A stretch of 64,000 nt of DNA from Bacillus sp. PAMC26568 (GTDB lineage: Bacteria; Bacillota; Bacilli; Bacillales; Bacillaceae): positions 1,488,001 through 1,552,000 of the forward strand of contig NZ_CP060137.1 in assembly GCF_014235785.1 (NCBI RefSeq), read 5' to 3'. This document shows positions 1 to 9,048 of this stretch, piece by piece (position 1 is the first letter of the stretch; every line of letters begins with the position of its first letter). Under the pieces are notes generated by a model. The model was not told the DNA's origin. It saw nothing but the letters and a program-made list of their open reading frames with translations, and did no database searches. Position numbers and translations under genes: made by a program.

Positions 1-446
1 CTGCTGTTGCAGCCCAATTCATCGGCAGGCTGATTGACAGGTTTGGAAATGTACCGCTGATTTCTTTTGGCCATGGGATGCTGCTGATTTCATTGCTGAT
101 TTTGGCTTTGTCCGCTGGAAAATCCCCATACGCCATCCTGATTGCCTATATGTTTATGAGCACTGGTTTTTCAAGCTTAACTTCAAGTATAGCCAATGAG
201 GCATCCCGCATTCTGCCGGAGGATGATATTGGATCGGGAATGGGCCTGACCCAGCTGATTCAATTCTTTGGAGGGGCTTTTGGCGTAGCTCTCTCAGGTA
301 TATTGATTGAATGGCAGCAAGGCATTCCAGCTTCCTTGATCTATGCAAACATCTTTTGGGGATTGACCGGCCTGATTGGACTCTCTTTCCTTATTTTCTG
401 GTCGTACGTCAAAATCGAATCAAAGAAAAAATCACTTCACTACTGA
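1..446 (+). CDS. MFS drug exporter, C-terminal part (5' truncated)
   Basis: The open frame runs in from the left edge (first full codon at base 3), so only about the last 147 residues are visible. They contain four hydrophobic segments, an RLIDRFG loop of the kind found between MFS helices, and a GSGMGL...FFGGAFGVALSG stretch resembling the late-helix region of DHA2/14-TM proton-driven exporters such as the EmrB/QacA and Tet(L) group. The likely role is proton-coupled efflux across the cytoplasmic membrane; the substrate cannot be read from this fragment. The stop codon lies inside the following terminator hairpin. The transporter assignment is firm, the subfamily is inferred. Confidence 0.8.
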   Translation, partial: AVAAQFIGRLIDRFGNVPLISFGHGMLLISLLILALSAGKSPYAILIAYMFMSTGFSSLTSSIANEASRILPEDDIGSGMGLTQLIQFFGGAFGVALSGILIEWQQGIPASLIYANIFWGLTGLIGLSFLIFWSYVKIESKKKSLHY

Positions 447-459
447 GGTGATTTTTTTA
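427..459 (+). terminator. Rho-independent terminator of the MFS gene
   Basis: The arms AATCACTTCA and TGAGGTGATT (one mismatch) flank a short loop and are followed by seven T residues. The stop codon of the MFS gene sits in the loop and right arm. Confidence 0.75.
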
Positions 460-495
460 TGCATGATAACAGATGGCCGTCAGCAGCCATATACA

Positions 496-525
496 AAGAA
501 AAACACCTGAATTCTCAGGCGTTTT
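496..525 (-). terminator. Rho-independent terminator of zwf
   Basis: Read on the minus strand, the arms ACGCCTGA and TCAGGTGT flank a 4-base loop and are followed by TTTTCTTT, eight bases past the zwf stop codon. Confidence 0.7.
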
Positions 526-532
526 CGAAAAA

Positions 533-2023
533 TTAATCGACCATATCGGTAATTGGCCACCAGTGGAAGCCGTCTTTTTCAAGAAGTTGGTCAGCTGCTT
601 TTGGTCCCATTGTGCCGGATGCATAGTTAGGGAATTCCGCTTTATTCGATTCCCATGCTTTCGAAATCGTATCAACATAGCTCCATGAGAGTGAGACTTC
701 ATCCCAGTGAGTAAAGTTAGTAGCATCTCCGCGCAAGCCGTCGTAGATGAGCTTTTCATACGCTTCCGGAGTGTTGAACTGGTCAACACAGTTGCTGCAG
801 TAGTCTAGCTTAATAGGCTTTACATAAGAGCCGCCGCCTGATTCTTTAGCATTCAGGTGAAGAGTGATGCCCTCATCAGGCTGAATGTGAATGACAAGCA
901 GATTCGGATGATTGCTGTCTACATCGTTTGAATAGAGATTCATTGGCAGATCTTTAAACTGAACAACAATCTTCGTTGACTTAGCGGTCATTCGCTTGCC
1001 TGTACGGATGTAGAAAGGAACTCCGGCCCATCTGAAGTTGTCGATCATCAGCTTGCCGGCAACAAAGGTTTCAGTATTGGATTCAGGGTCAACATTGCTT
1101 TCTTCGCGGTAGCCCGGAACAGATACCTCTTCAGATTCGCCTTTTCCATACTGTCCCCGCACGAAATAATCAGGCACGTCTTGTTCAGTAAGAGGGCGCA
1201 GTGCGCGCATCACTTTTACTTTTTCAGAACGGATCTCGTCTGTTTCAAGTTTAATTGGGGGCTCCATTGCAAGGAGGGCTACCATCTGCATAAGATGGTT
1301 TTGAACCATATCCCGCAGAGCACCTGAGTTTTCATAATAGCGTCCCCGGTCTTCGACGCCTAGCACCTCGCTTGAAGTGACCTGAATGTTTGAGATGTAG
1401 CGGTTATTCCATACAGACTCAAACAGGGCGTTAGAGAAGCGGATGACTTCAATGTTCTGTACCATCTGCTTTCCGAGATAGTGGTCAATCCGGTAGATTT
1501 GATCTTCTGAAAAAGCTTCGCGGATTTCATCGTTAAGCTCCTGGGCAGAAGGCAAATCATGGCCGAACGGCTTTTCTATCACAAGTCGGCTCCAGCCCTC
1601 TGTTGCAGTTAATCCCTCTTTTTTAAGATTGCTTGCAATCGTTCCGAAGAATTCAGGTGCCATGGCCATGTAGAACATCCGGTTTCCCGGGATGTGATAC
1701 TTTCTGTCCATTTCGGACAGGATGCCTTTTAACTCTAAGTATGAAGATGGATTTGTCACATCAAACGGATGATAATAAAAGTGTGATGTGAATCCTTCAA
1801 GCTCAGATGATTGCTTAAACGATGATTGAATCGATTCACTGACATTCGAGCGGAATTCCTCATTTGTCCACGGTCTTCTTCCTACCCCGACAACTGCGAA
1901 GTCAGCATCGATTTTCTTGCTGCGGTACAGGCGGTAGATGGAGGGGAAAAGCTTGCGTTTTGCAAGGTCTCCTGTTGCTCCGAATATTACGATAACTGCT
2001 TTTGGTTTTTGTTCCTTATCCAT
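533..2023 (-). CDS. zwf: Glucose-6-phosphate 1-dehydrogenase
   Basis: This cytosolic enzyme oxidises glucose 6-phosphate to 6-phosphogluconolactone with NADP+, the first step of the oxidative pentose phosphate pathway and a main NADPH source. The 496 residues match the family's usual length. The Rossmann motif GATGDLAKRK is at residues 15-24, EKPFG at 150-154, and the substrate-binding active-site signature RIDHYLGK at 178-185 with its catalytic His. The ATG has a GTGAGG ribosome site upstream. It is transcribed alone from a sigma-A-like promoter in the following gap and ends in its own terminator. In B. subtilis zwf likewise neighbours rnz. Confidence 0.97.
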   Translation of the reverse strand: MDKEQKPKAVIVIFGATGDLAKRKLFPSIYRLYRSKKIDADFAVVGVGRRPWTNEEFRSNVSESIQSSFKQSSELEGFTSHFYYHPFDVTNPSSYLELKGILSEMDRKYHIPGNRMFYMAMAPEFFGTIASNLKKEGLTATEGWSRLVIEKPFGHDLPSAQELNDEIREAFSEDQIYRIDHYLGKQMVQNIEVIRFSNALFESVWNNRYISNIQVTSSEVLGVEDRGRYYENSGALRDMVQNHLMQMVALLAMEPPIKLETDEIRSEKVKVMRALRPLTEQDVPDYFVRGQYGKGESEEVSVPGYREESNVDPESNTETFVAGKLMIDNFRWAGVPFYIRTGKRMTAKSTKIVVQFKDLPMNLYSNDVDSNHPNLLVIHIQPDEGITLHLNAKESGGGSYVKPIKLDYCSNCVDQFNTPEAYEKLIYDGLRGDATNFTHWDEVSLSWSYVDTISKAWESNKAEFPNYASGTMGPKAADQLLEKDGFHWWPITDMVD

Positions 2024-2088
2024 GTATTGAACCTCACTTTATATCAGCCGGATTTATTAAAAAAGTATGTAACCTGTTTAAGTACTTA

Positions 2089-2117
2089 ATTTTAATGCTA
2101 AAAATGATGTAAATCAA
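2089..2117 (-). promoter_or_regulatory. Candidate sigma-A promoter of zwf
   Basis: On the minus strand TTGATT (2117-2112) and TAAAAT (2094-2089) are spaced by exactly 17 bases, about 65 bases before the zwf start codon. Confidence 0.5.
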
Positions 2118-2495
2118 ACATTTAAGTTTATTTTCATACATAAGTAGTATGAACCAATTAATTAGAATCCACAAATCGGAAAAAAAAAGATAAAAGATGA
2201 AATGAAAATTAATAAATAGTTCAAATAAACCTGTCGAAGGAAAGATCCTTGTTTGATGTTAAACGAATTTCTGTATTAACCAGCTTTTCGCTTCTATTGA
2301 AGCAGAACCATACGTATAGCAGGGTTTGTGTTGTTTTTATTTTTAATGAAAGCCGATACAGACACGATATGTTTTAGAGTTTTCATAGAATCCCCTTTCT
2401 TCAAGTTAATGATATATTCTTCTAAACCATTTAAATCCCTTTTCATTCTTCATATTTTCCGGGAAGTCATGTATTCTAATAGATAAGAAAATCGG
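2118..2495. other. Non-coding divergent gap between zwf and rnz
   Basis: This AT-rich stretch of about 380 bases separates the divergent zwf and rnz genes. I found no convincing ORF, hairpin with T-run, riboswitch or repeat in it. The rnz promoter is presumably here but no clear -35/-10 pair stands out. Confidence 0.4.
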
Positions 2496-2511
2496 ACGAG
2501 GTGAAGCAATT

Positions 2512-3441
2512 TTGGATCTGCTGTTTTTAGGAACGGGTGCGGGAATGCCCGCAAAAGCAAGAAATGTCAGCTCAATCGCACTGCGTCTTTTAGAGGAACG
2601 CAAAGCTGTCTGGCTGTTTGACTGCGGGGAGGCAACGCAGCATCAAATTTTATATACTGCAATAAAACCGAGGAAAATTGAAAAAATCTTTATAACACAT
2701 ATGCATGGCGATCATATATTCGGATTGCCGGGTTTTTTGGGGAGCCGTTCGTTTCAGGGCGGGGAAGAGCCTCTGACGATTTATGGTCCGGCCGGAATTA
2801 AAGATTATGTTCAGTCATCTCTTCTGCTTAGTTTTACACATTTAAAATATCCGCTTGAAATCGTTGAAATTGATGAAGGTCTTGTTTTTGAAGATGAGCA
2901 ATTTACTGTTGTAGCGAAGAAACTGGAACACGGGGTTCCTTCATACGGGTATCGGATTACTGAAAAGGATGCTCCGGGAATGCTCCTTGTGGACAAGTTA
3001 AAAGAGGCAGGAGTAGGACCGGGGCCTGTTTATAAAAAATTAAAAGATGGCGAAACCGTTCAATTAGAAGACGGCAGAGTGCTATCTGGCGCTGACTTTC
3101 TTGGAGCCCCTAAAAAAGGAAGAGTAGTGGCATTATTAGGAGATACGAGAACATGTCCGCAAATTCTGGATCTTGCACGAAACGCAGACATGCTTGTCCA
3201 TGAGGCGACGTTCGGTGAGGGAGATGACCTGCTTGCATACCAGTATTTTCATTCCTCGACAACCCAGGCTGCAGCGGCAGCTTTAGAAGCAAATGCAAAA
3301 AAACTGGTTCTTACTCATATTAGTGCCCGTTATCAGGATGACGATAAGGACACACTGTTAAGTGAAGCAGCATCAATTTTTCCTAACACATCGGTTGCGG
3401 AGGATTTTTCATGTTTTGAAGTCGAGAGAGCAAATGACTAA
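2512..3441 (+). CDS. rnz: Ribonuclease Z (tRNA 3'-end endonuclease)
   Basis: A zinc-dependent metallo-beta-lactamase-fold endonuclease that removes the 3' trailer from tRNA precursors lacking an encoded CCA. The 309 residues equal the usual bacterial RNase Z length. The zinc motif HMHGDH falls at residues 63-68, preceded by the N-terminal LGTGAG strand-loop; GDTR near residue 210 and THISARY near 270 supply later zinc ligands. Translation starts at TTG, 8 bases after a GAGGTG ribosome site, giving an N-terminus that aligns with B. subtilis RNase Z. The stop codon overlaps the next gene by 8 bases, so the two are probably cotranscribed. Confidence 0.96.
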   Translation: MDLLFLGTGAGMPAKARNVSSIALRLLEERKAVWLFDCGEATQHQILYTAIKPRKIEKIFITHMHGDHIFGLPGFLGSRSFQGGEEPLTIYGPAGIKDYVQSSLLLSFTHLKYPLEIVEIDEGLVFEDEQFTVVAKKLEHGVPSYGYRITEKDAPGMLLVDKLKEAGVGPGPVYKKLKDGETVQLEDGRVLSGADFLGAPKKGRVVALLGDTRTCPQILDLARNADMLVHEATFGEGDDLLAYQYFHSSTTQAAAAALEANAKKLVLTHISARYQDDDKDTLLSEAASIFPNTSVAEDFSCFEVERAND

Positions 3442-3979
3442 AATCATATATGCTGTTCGGCATTGTCAGGCGAAGGGTCAGGCATTTGATGATGAGCTTA
3501 CAAATGAAGGGCTTATCCAGGCTTTAGGTCTTGCTGAGTTTTTTAAAGGGCTTGAAGTTGACATAATCATTTCAAGTCCTTTTCTCCGTGCCATTCAAAC
3601 GGCAGCTCCGCTTGCCGAAAAGAAAAATCTTGAACTGCATCTTGATGAGCGCTTATCCGAAAGAGTGATGAGCGGAAAGAGCATGAAGGATTGGAAAGAC
3701 AGGCTTAAGGATACATTTGACGATCTGTCTCTTGCCTATGAAGGCGGCGAGTCTAACCAATCGGGCTTAGAGCGGGTTTGTTCTCTTCTGGCCGAGATTA
3801 CTGCTTCAAAAGAAAATCATATAGTACTCGTCAGTCATGGAAATTTAACAACCCTGCTGCTCAGATTTTTCGATAATTCGTTCGGATATGATCACTTGAT
3901 GAGCATGACGAATCCCGATGTGTTTAAAATTATTCTCAAGCACGATGGGAATGCGGACATTCAAAGAATATGGAGTTGA
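3434..3979 (+). CDS. Histidine phosphatase family protein
   Basis: The 181-residue protein belongs to the phosphoglycerate-mutase-like histidine phosphatases: the catalytic RHC motif is at residues 9-11 (RHG in most members), [10 protein letters not shown] carries the conserved Arg, and LVSHGN near the C-terminus has the second His. Such proteins dephosphorylate small phosphorylated metabolites through a phospho-histidine; this one's substrate is unknown. The ATG at 3434 overlaps the end of rnz and starts the protein directly at the first beta strand; an upstream in-frame ATG at 3362 would add 24 residues read from inside rnz and is less likely. Cys in place of Gly after RH is a mild oddity. 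Confidence 0.85.
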   Translation: MTKIIYAVRHCQAKGQAFDDELTNEGLIQALGLAEFFKGLEVDIIISSPFLRAIQTAAPLAEKKNLELHLDERLSERVMSGKSMKDWKDRLKDTFDDLSLAYEGGESNQSGLERVCSLLAEITASKENHIVLVSHGNLTTLLLRFFDNSFGYDHLMSMTNPDVFKIILKHDGNADIQRIWS

Positions 3980-4004
3980 CAAAGGAGATAGAACCAGCTA
4001 AAAT
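3976..4004 (+). promoter_or_regulatory. Sigma-A promoter of rpmG
   Basis: A consensus -35 TTGACA (3976-3981) and -10 TAAAAT (3999-4004) are spaced by 17 bases. The -35 overlaps the stop codon of the preceding phosphatase gene. Transcription should begin near 4011, immediately before the Zur box. Confidence 0.75.
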
Positions 4005-4013
4005 AACATTATC

Positions 4014-4034
4014 AAATCGTAATTATTACGTTTT
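4014..4034 (+). promoter_or_regulatory. Zur box (zinc-responsive operator)
   Basis: The 21-base site is AAATCGTAAT, a central T, then ATTACGTTTT: a 10-1-10 inverted repeat with one mismatch, matching the Bacillus Zur operator as I remember it (AAATCGTAATnATTACGATTT). It starts ten bases after the -10 element, so bound Zur-Zn would block initiation. Low zinc should release it and induce rpmG. Confidence 0.85.
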
Positions 4035-4060
4035 ATGATTTTAATAGGAGGAAATATGAT

Positions 4061-4210
4061 ATGAGAGTGAACGTAACCCTGCAATGCACTGAGACTGGTG
4101 ATCGCAATTATATAACAAAAAAGAACAAACGAAACAATCCAGACCGCCTGGAATTGAAAAAATATTCACCCAGACTTAAAAAAGTAACCCTGCACCGCGA
4201 AACAAAATAA
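4061..4210 (+). CDS. rpmG: Ribosomal protein L33, zinc-independent (C-) type
   Basis: The 49-codon protein starts MRVNVTLQC and carries [19 protein letters not shown], diagnostic of bL33. Zinc-binding L33 has two CxxC pairs; here the first reads C-T-E-T and the second is lost at Y-S-P-R, leaving one Cys of four, so it should not bind a structural zinc. A strong ribosome site (AGGAGG) lies about 8 bases before the ATG. It stands alone between its own promoter with a Zur box and its own terminator. In B. subtilis Zur-controlled alternative ribosomal proteins replace zinc-containing ones and free zinc during starvation; the same role is inferred here. Confidence 0.93.
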   Translation: MRVNVTLQCTETGDRNYITKKNKRNNPDRLELKKYSPRLKKVTLHRETK

Positions 4211-4220
4211 TGATTTAGGG

Positions 4221-4256
4221 AGGAACGGCATCAGATTTTGATGAAGTTCCTTTTTT
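4221..4256 (+). terminator. Rho-independent terminator of rpmG
   Basis: Arms AGGAAC and GTTCCT, with an inner CATCA/TGATG pairing, are followed by TTTTTT eleven bases past the rpmG stop. Confidence 0.75.
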
Positions 4257-4373
4257 CTTGCCTGAAAATAGCGAAATAGTGCAGATTATTTCCCTCTAAG
4301 GATAAAAGGAATACAGCTTAAAGGCCTAGAATATAAAAAATAACAGGAGACACTTGAAGAATGGGGGGATTTG

Positions 4374-4928
4374 GTGAATAAATACAAAGTAACCTTAGGT
4401 TTATTCATTTGTTTTGGTCTGGCCTTTGTCATCTGGTCAATGACAGAAATATCACAATCCTTCGATGAGCCTCTTGAAGCGCTGCAGCATACGAAACATG
4501 ATTTGGAAGTAGTTATTCCAGCCTATAAAATAAACGATGAAGCCCTCTTCTTTTTTATTGACCAAAAGAATCATCTTGGAACGGCTTTTTTAAAAGAAGG
4601 AATTTATGGATGGAAAGCTGGGTCCATCTCAACAAATCCGCTCGAAGACCGTCAAGCTGAAAGTGAACTTTTAAATTATCATTTCTACGGTAACTCTATG
4701 ATCTATGGTCTTCTCTCAGATGAGAAAGGATCTCTGGAAGTGAAAATAAACGGGGCCGAAGCACGAACTCTCCAAGTAGGGGGCATGCTGGAGAAAGAAA
4801 TCGCCCAAAAATACAATTTGCAAAACACGGTCCTCTGGTATTTCCAGCAAGATGAGCTGGTGCCTGGAGGAGGAGAGGTTGAGCTTCTTCAGGATAAAGT
4901 GAAACTGGTAGATGAAAAGGGTTTTTAG
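4374..4928 (+). CDS. Hypothetical membrane-anchored protein
   Basis: A 184-residue protein I do not recognise. Residues 1-25 form a basic start followed by one hydrophobic helix (GLFICFGLAFVIWS) that should act as an uncleaved anchor or signal; the rest is soluble and probably outside the cell. It is mostly beta-prone with charged surfaces and no catalytic motif that I can name. GTG at 4374 is chosen because it follows a GGGGGGA ribosome site by 4-5 bases. It is monocistronic, with a terminator just after. No homologue in the B. subtilis synteny comes to mind. Confidence 0.65.
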   Translation: MNKYKVTLGLFICFGLAFVIWSMTEISQSFDEPLEALQHTKHDLEVVIPAYKINDEALFFFIDQKNHLGTAFLKEGIYGWKAGSISTNPLEDRQAESELLNYHFYGNSMIYGLLSDEKGSLEVKINGAEARTLQVGGMLEKEIAQKYNLQNTVLWYFQQDELVPGGGEVELLQDKVKLVDEKGF

Positions 4929-4937
4929 CAATAGTTG

Positions 4938-4966
4938 AGAGGGGCTGATGCAGCTCCTCTTTTTAT
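4938..4966 (+). terminator. Rho-independent terminator
   Basis: AGAGGGGCTG and CAGCTCCTCT pair (one G-U) around a 3-base loop and are followed by TTTTT, ten bases past the upstream stop. Confidence 0.75.
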
Positions 4967-4991
4967 TGAATTTACATTTTCTGTACTGATT

Positions 4992-5239
4992 GCGCACAAT
5001 CGTATTCCAAGGTGATCATTTACCAGGAGCAGTTAATAAAAATAAAGTTCCTCACAATCGACTTGGTGCTTTCTCTGAAGTGAAAGAAACAGGAAGAAAA
5101 GGTCTTTAGTCCTGCAACTGGGTTTTCAACAAGGAAGGATGGAACGGAAATTGAAAAGCATCAAGGTGATTGTATTTTTGTCTTGATGCCAGAGAAAAGA
5201 GTAAATGAATTATTTTCTGAAAAAAAGCAGCCGTCATAG
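4992..5239 (+). pseudogene. Possible frameshifted gene remnant
   Basis: Two short frames look protein-like and join by a shift: one reads GDHLPGAVNKNK...EVKETGRKGL and stops near 5110, the other continues FSPATGFSTRKDGTEI...EKHQGDCIFVLMPEK to a stop near 5239. Neither has a start codon with a ribosome site, so this appears to be the 3' remnant of a gene of unknown family. It fills most of the gap before namA. The call is tentative because no family is recognised. Confidence 0.3.
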
Positions 5240-5248
5240 CTGCTTTTC
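5220..5248 (-). terminator. Rho-independent terminator of namA
   Basis: On the minus strand AAAAGCAGC and GGCTGCTTTTTT pair around TATGAC, about 25 bases past the namA stop. Confidence 0.75.
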
Positions 5249-5272
5249 CAGTTATTAAACTTCAAAATATCT

Positions 5273-6289
5273 TTACCATCCTCGTGAATATTGCTTCGGA
5301 GCTTCAATTTCCGCCCCAAGCTCCAGTGCCGCTGTCCGGGGCCAATACGGATCGCGCAGAAGTGCGCGTGCAAGGAAAATCAAATCCGCACGTTCATTTC
5401 CGAGAATCTCATCTGCCTGGATTCCTGATGTGATGAGTCCGACCGCACCAGTGTTAATGCCTGCTCCTTCACGGATGCGCTCGGCGAATTTCACTTGATA
5501 TCCAGGGAAAACTTTTATATCAGCAGGCACTAAAGCCCCTGAGCTGACATCAATTAAATCAACGCCCTGTTCCTTCATCCAGGTGCTGAATTCCACATAA
5601 TCTTCTACGTCTAATCCTTCAGGATGATAGTCTGTTGCGGATACCCTGACAAACAATGGACCATCCCATACATCTTTTACTGCTTCTATCACTTCATGCA
5701 AGAAACGGTAGCGGTTTTCTTTGCTTCCGCCATATTCATCTGTCCGTTTATTTGACAAAGGGGACAGGAATTGATTGATTAAGTAACCATGCGCACCGTG
5801 AAGCTCAATGATATCGAATCCCGCTTTTTTAGCGCGGATCGCTCCGTCCTTAAATGCCTGAATGGTTTCAGAGATCTGTTCCTTCGTCATTGCAGCGGGT
5901 GTTTTCATTTTTTCATTGAAAGCAAGTGCTGAAGGCGAAATGATTTCACCCTCTAAAACAGCCTTCCGTCCCGCATGTGCAAGCTGGATGGCTGTTTTTG
6001 CCCCGTATTGCTTCATGCCGTCTACAAGCTTTGCAAGTCCATCTGCATGTTCATCGTTCCAAATCCCTAAATCCTGAGGGGAGATTCTTCCTTGTGGAGT
6101 GACAGATGTTGCTTCTATCATGATCAGTCCAGCACCGCCGACTGCCCGGCTGATATAGTGTGTCATGTGAAAATCTTCAACCATTCCGCCTTCGCGATGG
6201 GAAGAATACATACACATTGGAGACATCACTATGCGATTTTTCAGTGTGACATTTTTTACGGTATATGGTGTGAATAAATGGTTTTTCAT
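5273..6289 (-). CDS. namA: NADPH dehydrogenase, old yellow enzyme family
   Basis: This FMN-dependent ene-reductase uses NADPH to reduce the C=C bond of alpha,beta-unsaturated carbonyls and also nitro compounds and quinones; a role in detoxifying electrophiles is accepted for B. subtilis YqjM. The 338 residues match that enzyme. Cys26 in MSPMCMYS, which tunes the flavin, and Tyr28 are present, as are the substrate-binding His164 and His167 in ELHGAHGYL. The C-terminal R-rich tail (YSRGW) is also typical. It is transcribed alone, with a terminator downstream. Confidence 0.96.
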   Translation of the reverse strand: MKNHLFTPYTVKNVTLKNRIVMSPMCMYSSHREGGMVEDFHMTHYISRAVGGAGLIMIEATSVTPQGRISPQDLGIWNDEHADGLAKLVDGMKQYGAKTAIQLAHAGRKAVLEGEIISPSALAFNEKMKTPAAMTKEQISETIQAFKDGAIRAKKAGFDIIELHGAHGYLINQFLSPLSNKRTDEYGGSKENRYRFLHEVIEAVKDVWDGPLFVRVSATDYHPEGLDVEDYVEFSTWMKEQGVDLIDVSSGALVPADIKVFPGYQVKFAERIREGAGINTGAVGLITSGIQADEILGNERADLIFLARALLRDPYWPRTAALELGAEIEAPKQYSRGW

Positions 6290-6431
6290 CTAGCTTTGCC
6301 TCCCTGAAATGAATTTCATAAAAAGTATAACAGCTTTAAATGCATACTTCATTGAAGTTGCCTGACACCTCTTTTAAAAATTGCGAAAATTCTATAGAAT
6401 AGAAACAGCATTTATTATAGGAGGTCTCATC

Positions 6432-8060
6432 ATGAATTCAAAATGGCAATCAAAGCAGCAGCTGACGGAACTTTTAACTGGCCTAGTGAACCTTGCAAGC
6501 ATTACAGGATCAAAAGATGAGATTGCACTTGCACAGCATCTTTATTATGTATTGAATGATTTTCCTTATTTTAAAGAAAATCCTGATTTTCTTCAGCTGC
6601 ATCCGCTTGATGATGGACGGTATTTTCTGACTGCGCTTGTAAAAAGCAAGGAGCAGACAGACGAAACCGTTCTTTTATTGAGTCATTTTGATGTTGTTGA
6701 TGTGAAAGATTATGGTCACCTGCAGCATTTAGCGTTCCATCCCCACGAATTAACGAAGGAGCTGCTGAATTCAGCTGATCTGCTGCCACCTCATGTAAAA
6801 GAAGATATTGAAACAGGCGACTGGCTGTTTGGCCGGGGCACAATGGATATGAAAGCGGGTCTGACCGTACAGCTTGGAATGCTTGAGCGAGCAATGGATG
6901 GTGAGTTTGATGGGAATCTTCTTTTGGTGACCGTTCCTGATGAGGAAGTGAATTCTGCCGGTATGCTTGGAGCGGTACCTGTTTTGAAAGATCTGAAAAA
7001 CCAGTTTAACCTTTCATACCGGGCATGCGTAAACTCGGAACCAATGTTTTCTAGATATCCAAACGATGAGAATTATTATGTATACTCGGGTTCAATCGGC
7101 AAAGTGCTTGCGGGATTTTACTGCAGCGGAGTTGAAACCCATGTTGGGGAGCCTTTTTCAGGATTAAACGCAAACCTGATGGTATCAGAGCTTAACAGGC
7201 TGCTTGAACTGAACGAACGCTACAGCGAAATAGCGGATGACGAAGTCACACCTCCGCCGATGAATCTGATGCAAAAGGATTTAAAGGAAGAGTATTCGGT
7301 GCAAATTCCGCATGAAGCCGTTACGCTTTTTAATATTTTAACAATGAAACGCAGTATGCTTGAGCTGCATGATATGCTTTTGAAAACAGCAGAGGAAGCG
7401 GCAAACAATATTGAGCGATTCTATGACGAGAAAGCAAGACGCTACAGCCAGTCTGTCACATATACACCTGCGTCCTATCAAGTAACCGTTATGTCCTATG
7501 ATGACCTGCTTGAGTACGCTGTGAAGAAAGTCGGAGAGGCTGAAGTAAACAGACATATTCATTATTTAAAAGCCAATCGCGGGGATCTGGATGACCGCCA
7601 TTTCACAAATAAAATTGTCTCTGGCTTATCCGGCTTGTGCAAGGAGCTTGCGCCTTTGATTGTTGTTTTTTACAGTCCGCCGTTTTATCCATCTGTTTCT
7701 TCAAAAGGGGATGATTTTATACAAGGTGTTCTTGGAGAGGTTCAAAGCTATGCAAAAAATCAATTTCAAATTTCTCTTAAGAACCAGCAATATTTTGCCG
7801 GGTTGTCTGATTTAAGCTTTTTGCAGATTAAAGAAAGCGAGGAATCAATTCGTGAACTGACAGCAAACATGCCGATTTACGGAGATCATTATCAGCTTCC
7901 TTTGCAGGAAATCAAAGAATTGAACATTCCTGTTTTAAATGTCGGCCCTTTTGGCAAGGATCCGCACAAATGGACGGAGCGTCTGCATCTCCCATACTCT
8001 TTTGAGACATGTCCTGCCCTGCTTTCATTTACGCTGAAACGTATTTTTGAAAAGAAATAG
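6432..8060 (+). CDS. M20 family metallopeptidase (YqjN/RocB-like)
   Basis: A 542-residue protein of the M20/M25/M40 zinc peptidase superfamily. The metal-binding HFDVVD is at residues 85-90, GRGTMDMKAG holds the bridging Asp at about 139, and PDEEVNSAG supplies the catalytic Glu pair. It is longer than ordinary M20 deacylases and resembles B. subtilis RocB and YqjN, which are linked by context to amino-acid use; the exact substrate is unknown. ATG at 6432 is chosen because TAGGAGG lies 6-8 bases before it; an upstream frame extension has no ribosome site. It is followed 10 bases later by a hydrolase gene, probably in one operon. Confidence 0.88.
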   Translation: MNSKWQSKQQLTELLTGLVNLASITGSKDEIALAQHLYYVLNDFPYFKENPDFLQLHPLDDGRYFLTALVKSKEQTDETVLLLSHFDVVDVKDYGHLQHLAFHPHELTKELLNSADLLPPHVKEDIETGDWLFGRGTMDMKAGLTVQLGMLERAMDGEFDGNLLLVTVPDEEVNSAGMLGAVPVLKDLKNQFNLSYRACVNSEPMFSRYPNDENYYVYSGSIGKVLAGFYCSGVETHVGEPFSGLNANLMVSELNRLLELNERYSEIADDEVTPPPMNLMQKDLKEEYSVQIPHEAVTLFNILTMKRSMLELHDMLLKTAEEAANNIERFYDEKARRYSQSVTYTPASYQVTVMSYDDLLEYAVKKVGEAEVNRHIHYLKANRGDLDDRHFTNKIVSGLSGLCKELAPLIVVFYSPPFYPSVSSKGDDFIQGVLGEVQSYAKNQFQISLKNQQYFAGLSDLSFLQIKESEESIRELTANMPIYGDHYQLPLQEIKELNIPVLNVGPFGKDPHKWTERLHLPYSFETCPALLSFTLKRIFEKK

Positions 8061-8070
8061 GTGAGAAAAA

Positions 8071-8841
8071 ATGGGGTTCGAACGTGTTGAAATGAAAAAT
8101 TCCCGGCAATTAACATTGATCGGGAATTTTTATCCTGCTTCTGCCGATGCGATCGTCATCATGTGCCATGGCTTTACGTCAGATAAAACCTCTCGGGGAA
8201 GATTTGACCGTTTTGCTCTTCGGTTTCAAAAGTCAGGCTTCAATGTACTCGCTTTTGACTTCAGCGGATGCGGAGAAAGTGATGACGATTCGCTGACCAT
8301 GGCAAAACAAGCAGATGATTTACAGTCTGTTCTGACGTTTGTGAAACAAAGAGGCTTCCAAAAAATCGCCTTGTACGGACACAGTCTCGGAACCCGTATC
8401 TGTTTAATGTGTCATTCTGAAGCCATTCAAACAATGGTGCTGACCGGTGCTTCGACGGGCGGAACAGTCTATCAGTGGGACGAGCATTTTTCAGCGGAAC
8501 AAATGACAGAACTTGCTGAAAGCGGAAAAATAACAGAGCAGCTCTCCAAAGGACCTAGAAAGACAGTAATCATCGATCAGCAAATGCTTCTTGACTTTGA
8601 GCAGTGTGATCAGAAAAAACTGCTGTCTTCAATTAAGTGCCCTGTATTAATTATTCATGGCAATTACGATGAGGAAGAAAAAAGGTTATCTGAACTATCA
8701 CGTGCTGGAATGACGTGGCTGCCGAAAGATTCTAAGCTTGTGATCGTAGATGGAGCAGCCCATAGCTTCATGGATCATTTGGACGTCGTGGAAGATCATG
8801 CAAATGACTGGCTTATTAAACATATGACCAGGGAACGATAA
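8071..8841 (+). CDS. Alpha/beta hydrolase (YqjL-like)
   Basis: A 256-residue cytosolic alpha/beta-fold hydrolase. HGF (33-35) forms the oxyanion-hole turn, the nucleophile Ser is in YGHSLG (about residue 105), the acid is likely the Asp of HGNYDEE, and the base is the His of GAAHSF. Length and position fit B. subtilis YqjL, which has been associated with oxidative stress resistance, but the natural ester or thioester substrate is unknown. The gene starts 10 bases after the peptidase gene with an AGGTGAG site. Confidence 0.85.
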   Translation: MGFERVEMKNSRQLTLIGNFYPASADAIVIMCHGFTSDKTSRGRFDRFALRFQKSGFNVLAFDFSGCGESDDDSLTMAKQADDLQSVLTFVKQRGFQKIALYGHSLGTRICLMCHSEAIQTMVLTGASTGGTVYQWDEHFSAEQMTELAESGKITEQLSKGPRKTVIIDQQMLLDFEQCDQKKLLSSIKCPVLIIHGNYDEEEKRLSELSRAGMTWLPKDSKLVIVDGAAHSFMDHLDVVEDHANDWLIKHMTRER

Positions 8842-9048
8842 AAGGGAAACTGATCCAAAGTAGAGCATGGAAAGCTCCTTTTATGGTAAATTAGAAGAAT
8901 TATGCTTTGGAGTGCTTTCCATCCTTCTTGCGGTTGGGTGAGAATGGAATCGAAGAGGCAGCCATTGCAAAGCGGACTTTTTGTCACAATTTCTAATGTG
9001 GCTCTTCTTCAGTTTTTCGGATATTACGGATAAGGGGGATTCTTTTAT

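Noticed and set aside
8902..9033. 43-residue frame between the hydrolase and NUDIX genes
   Set aside because: No ribosome site, Trp/Ser/Cys-rich composition and no terminator; probably chance.
8842..9048. Riboswitch or leader before the NUDIX gene
   Set aside because: No conserved motif or terminator hairpin was found in the 207 bases.
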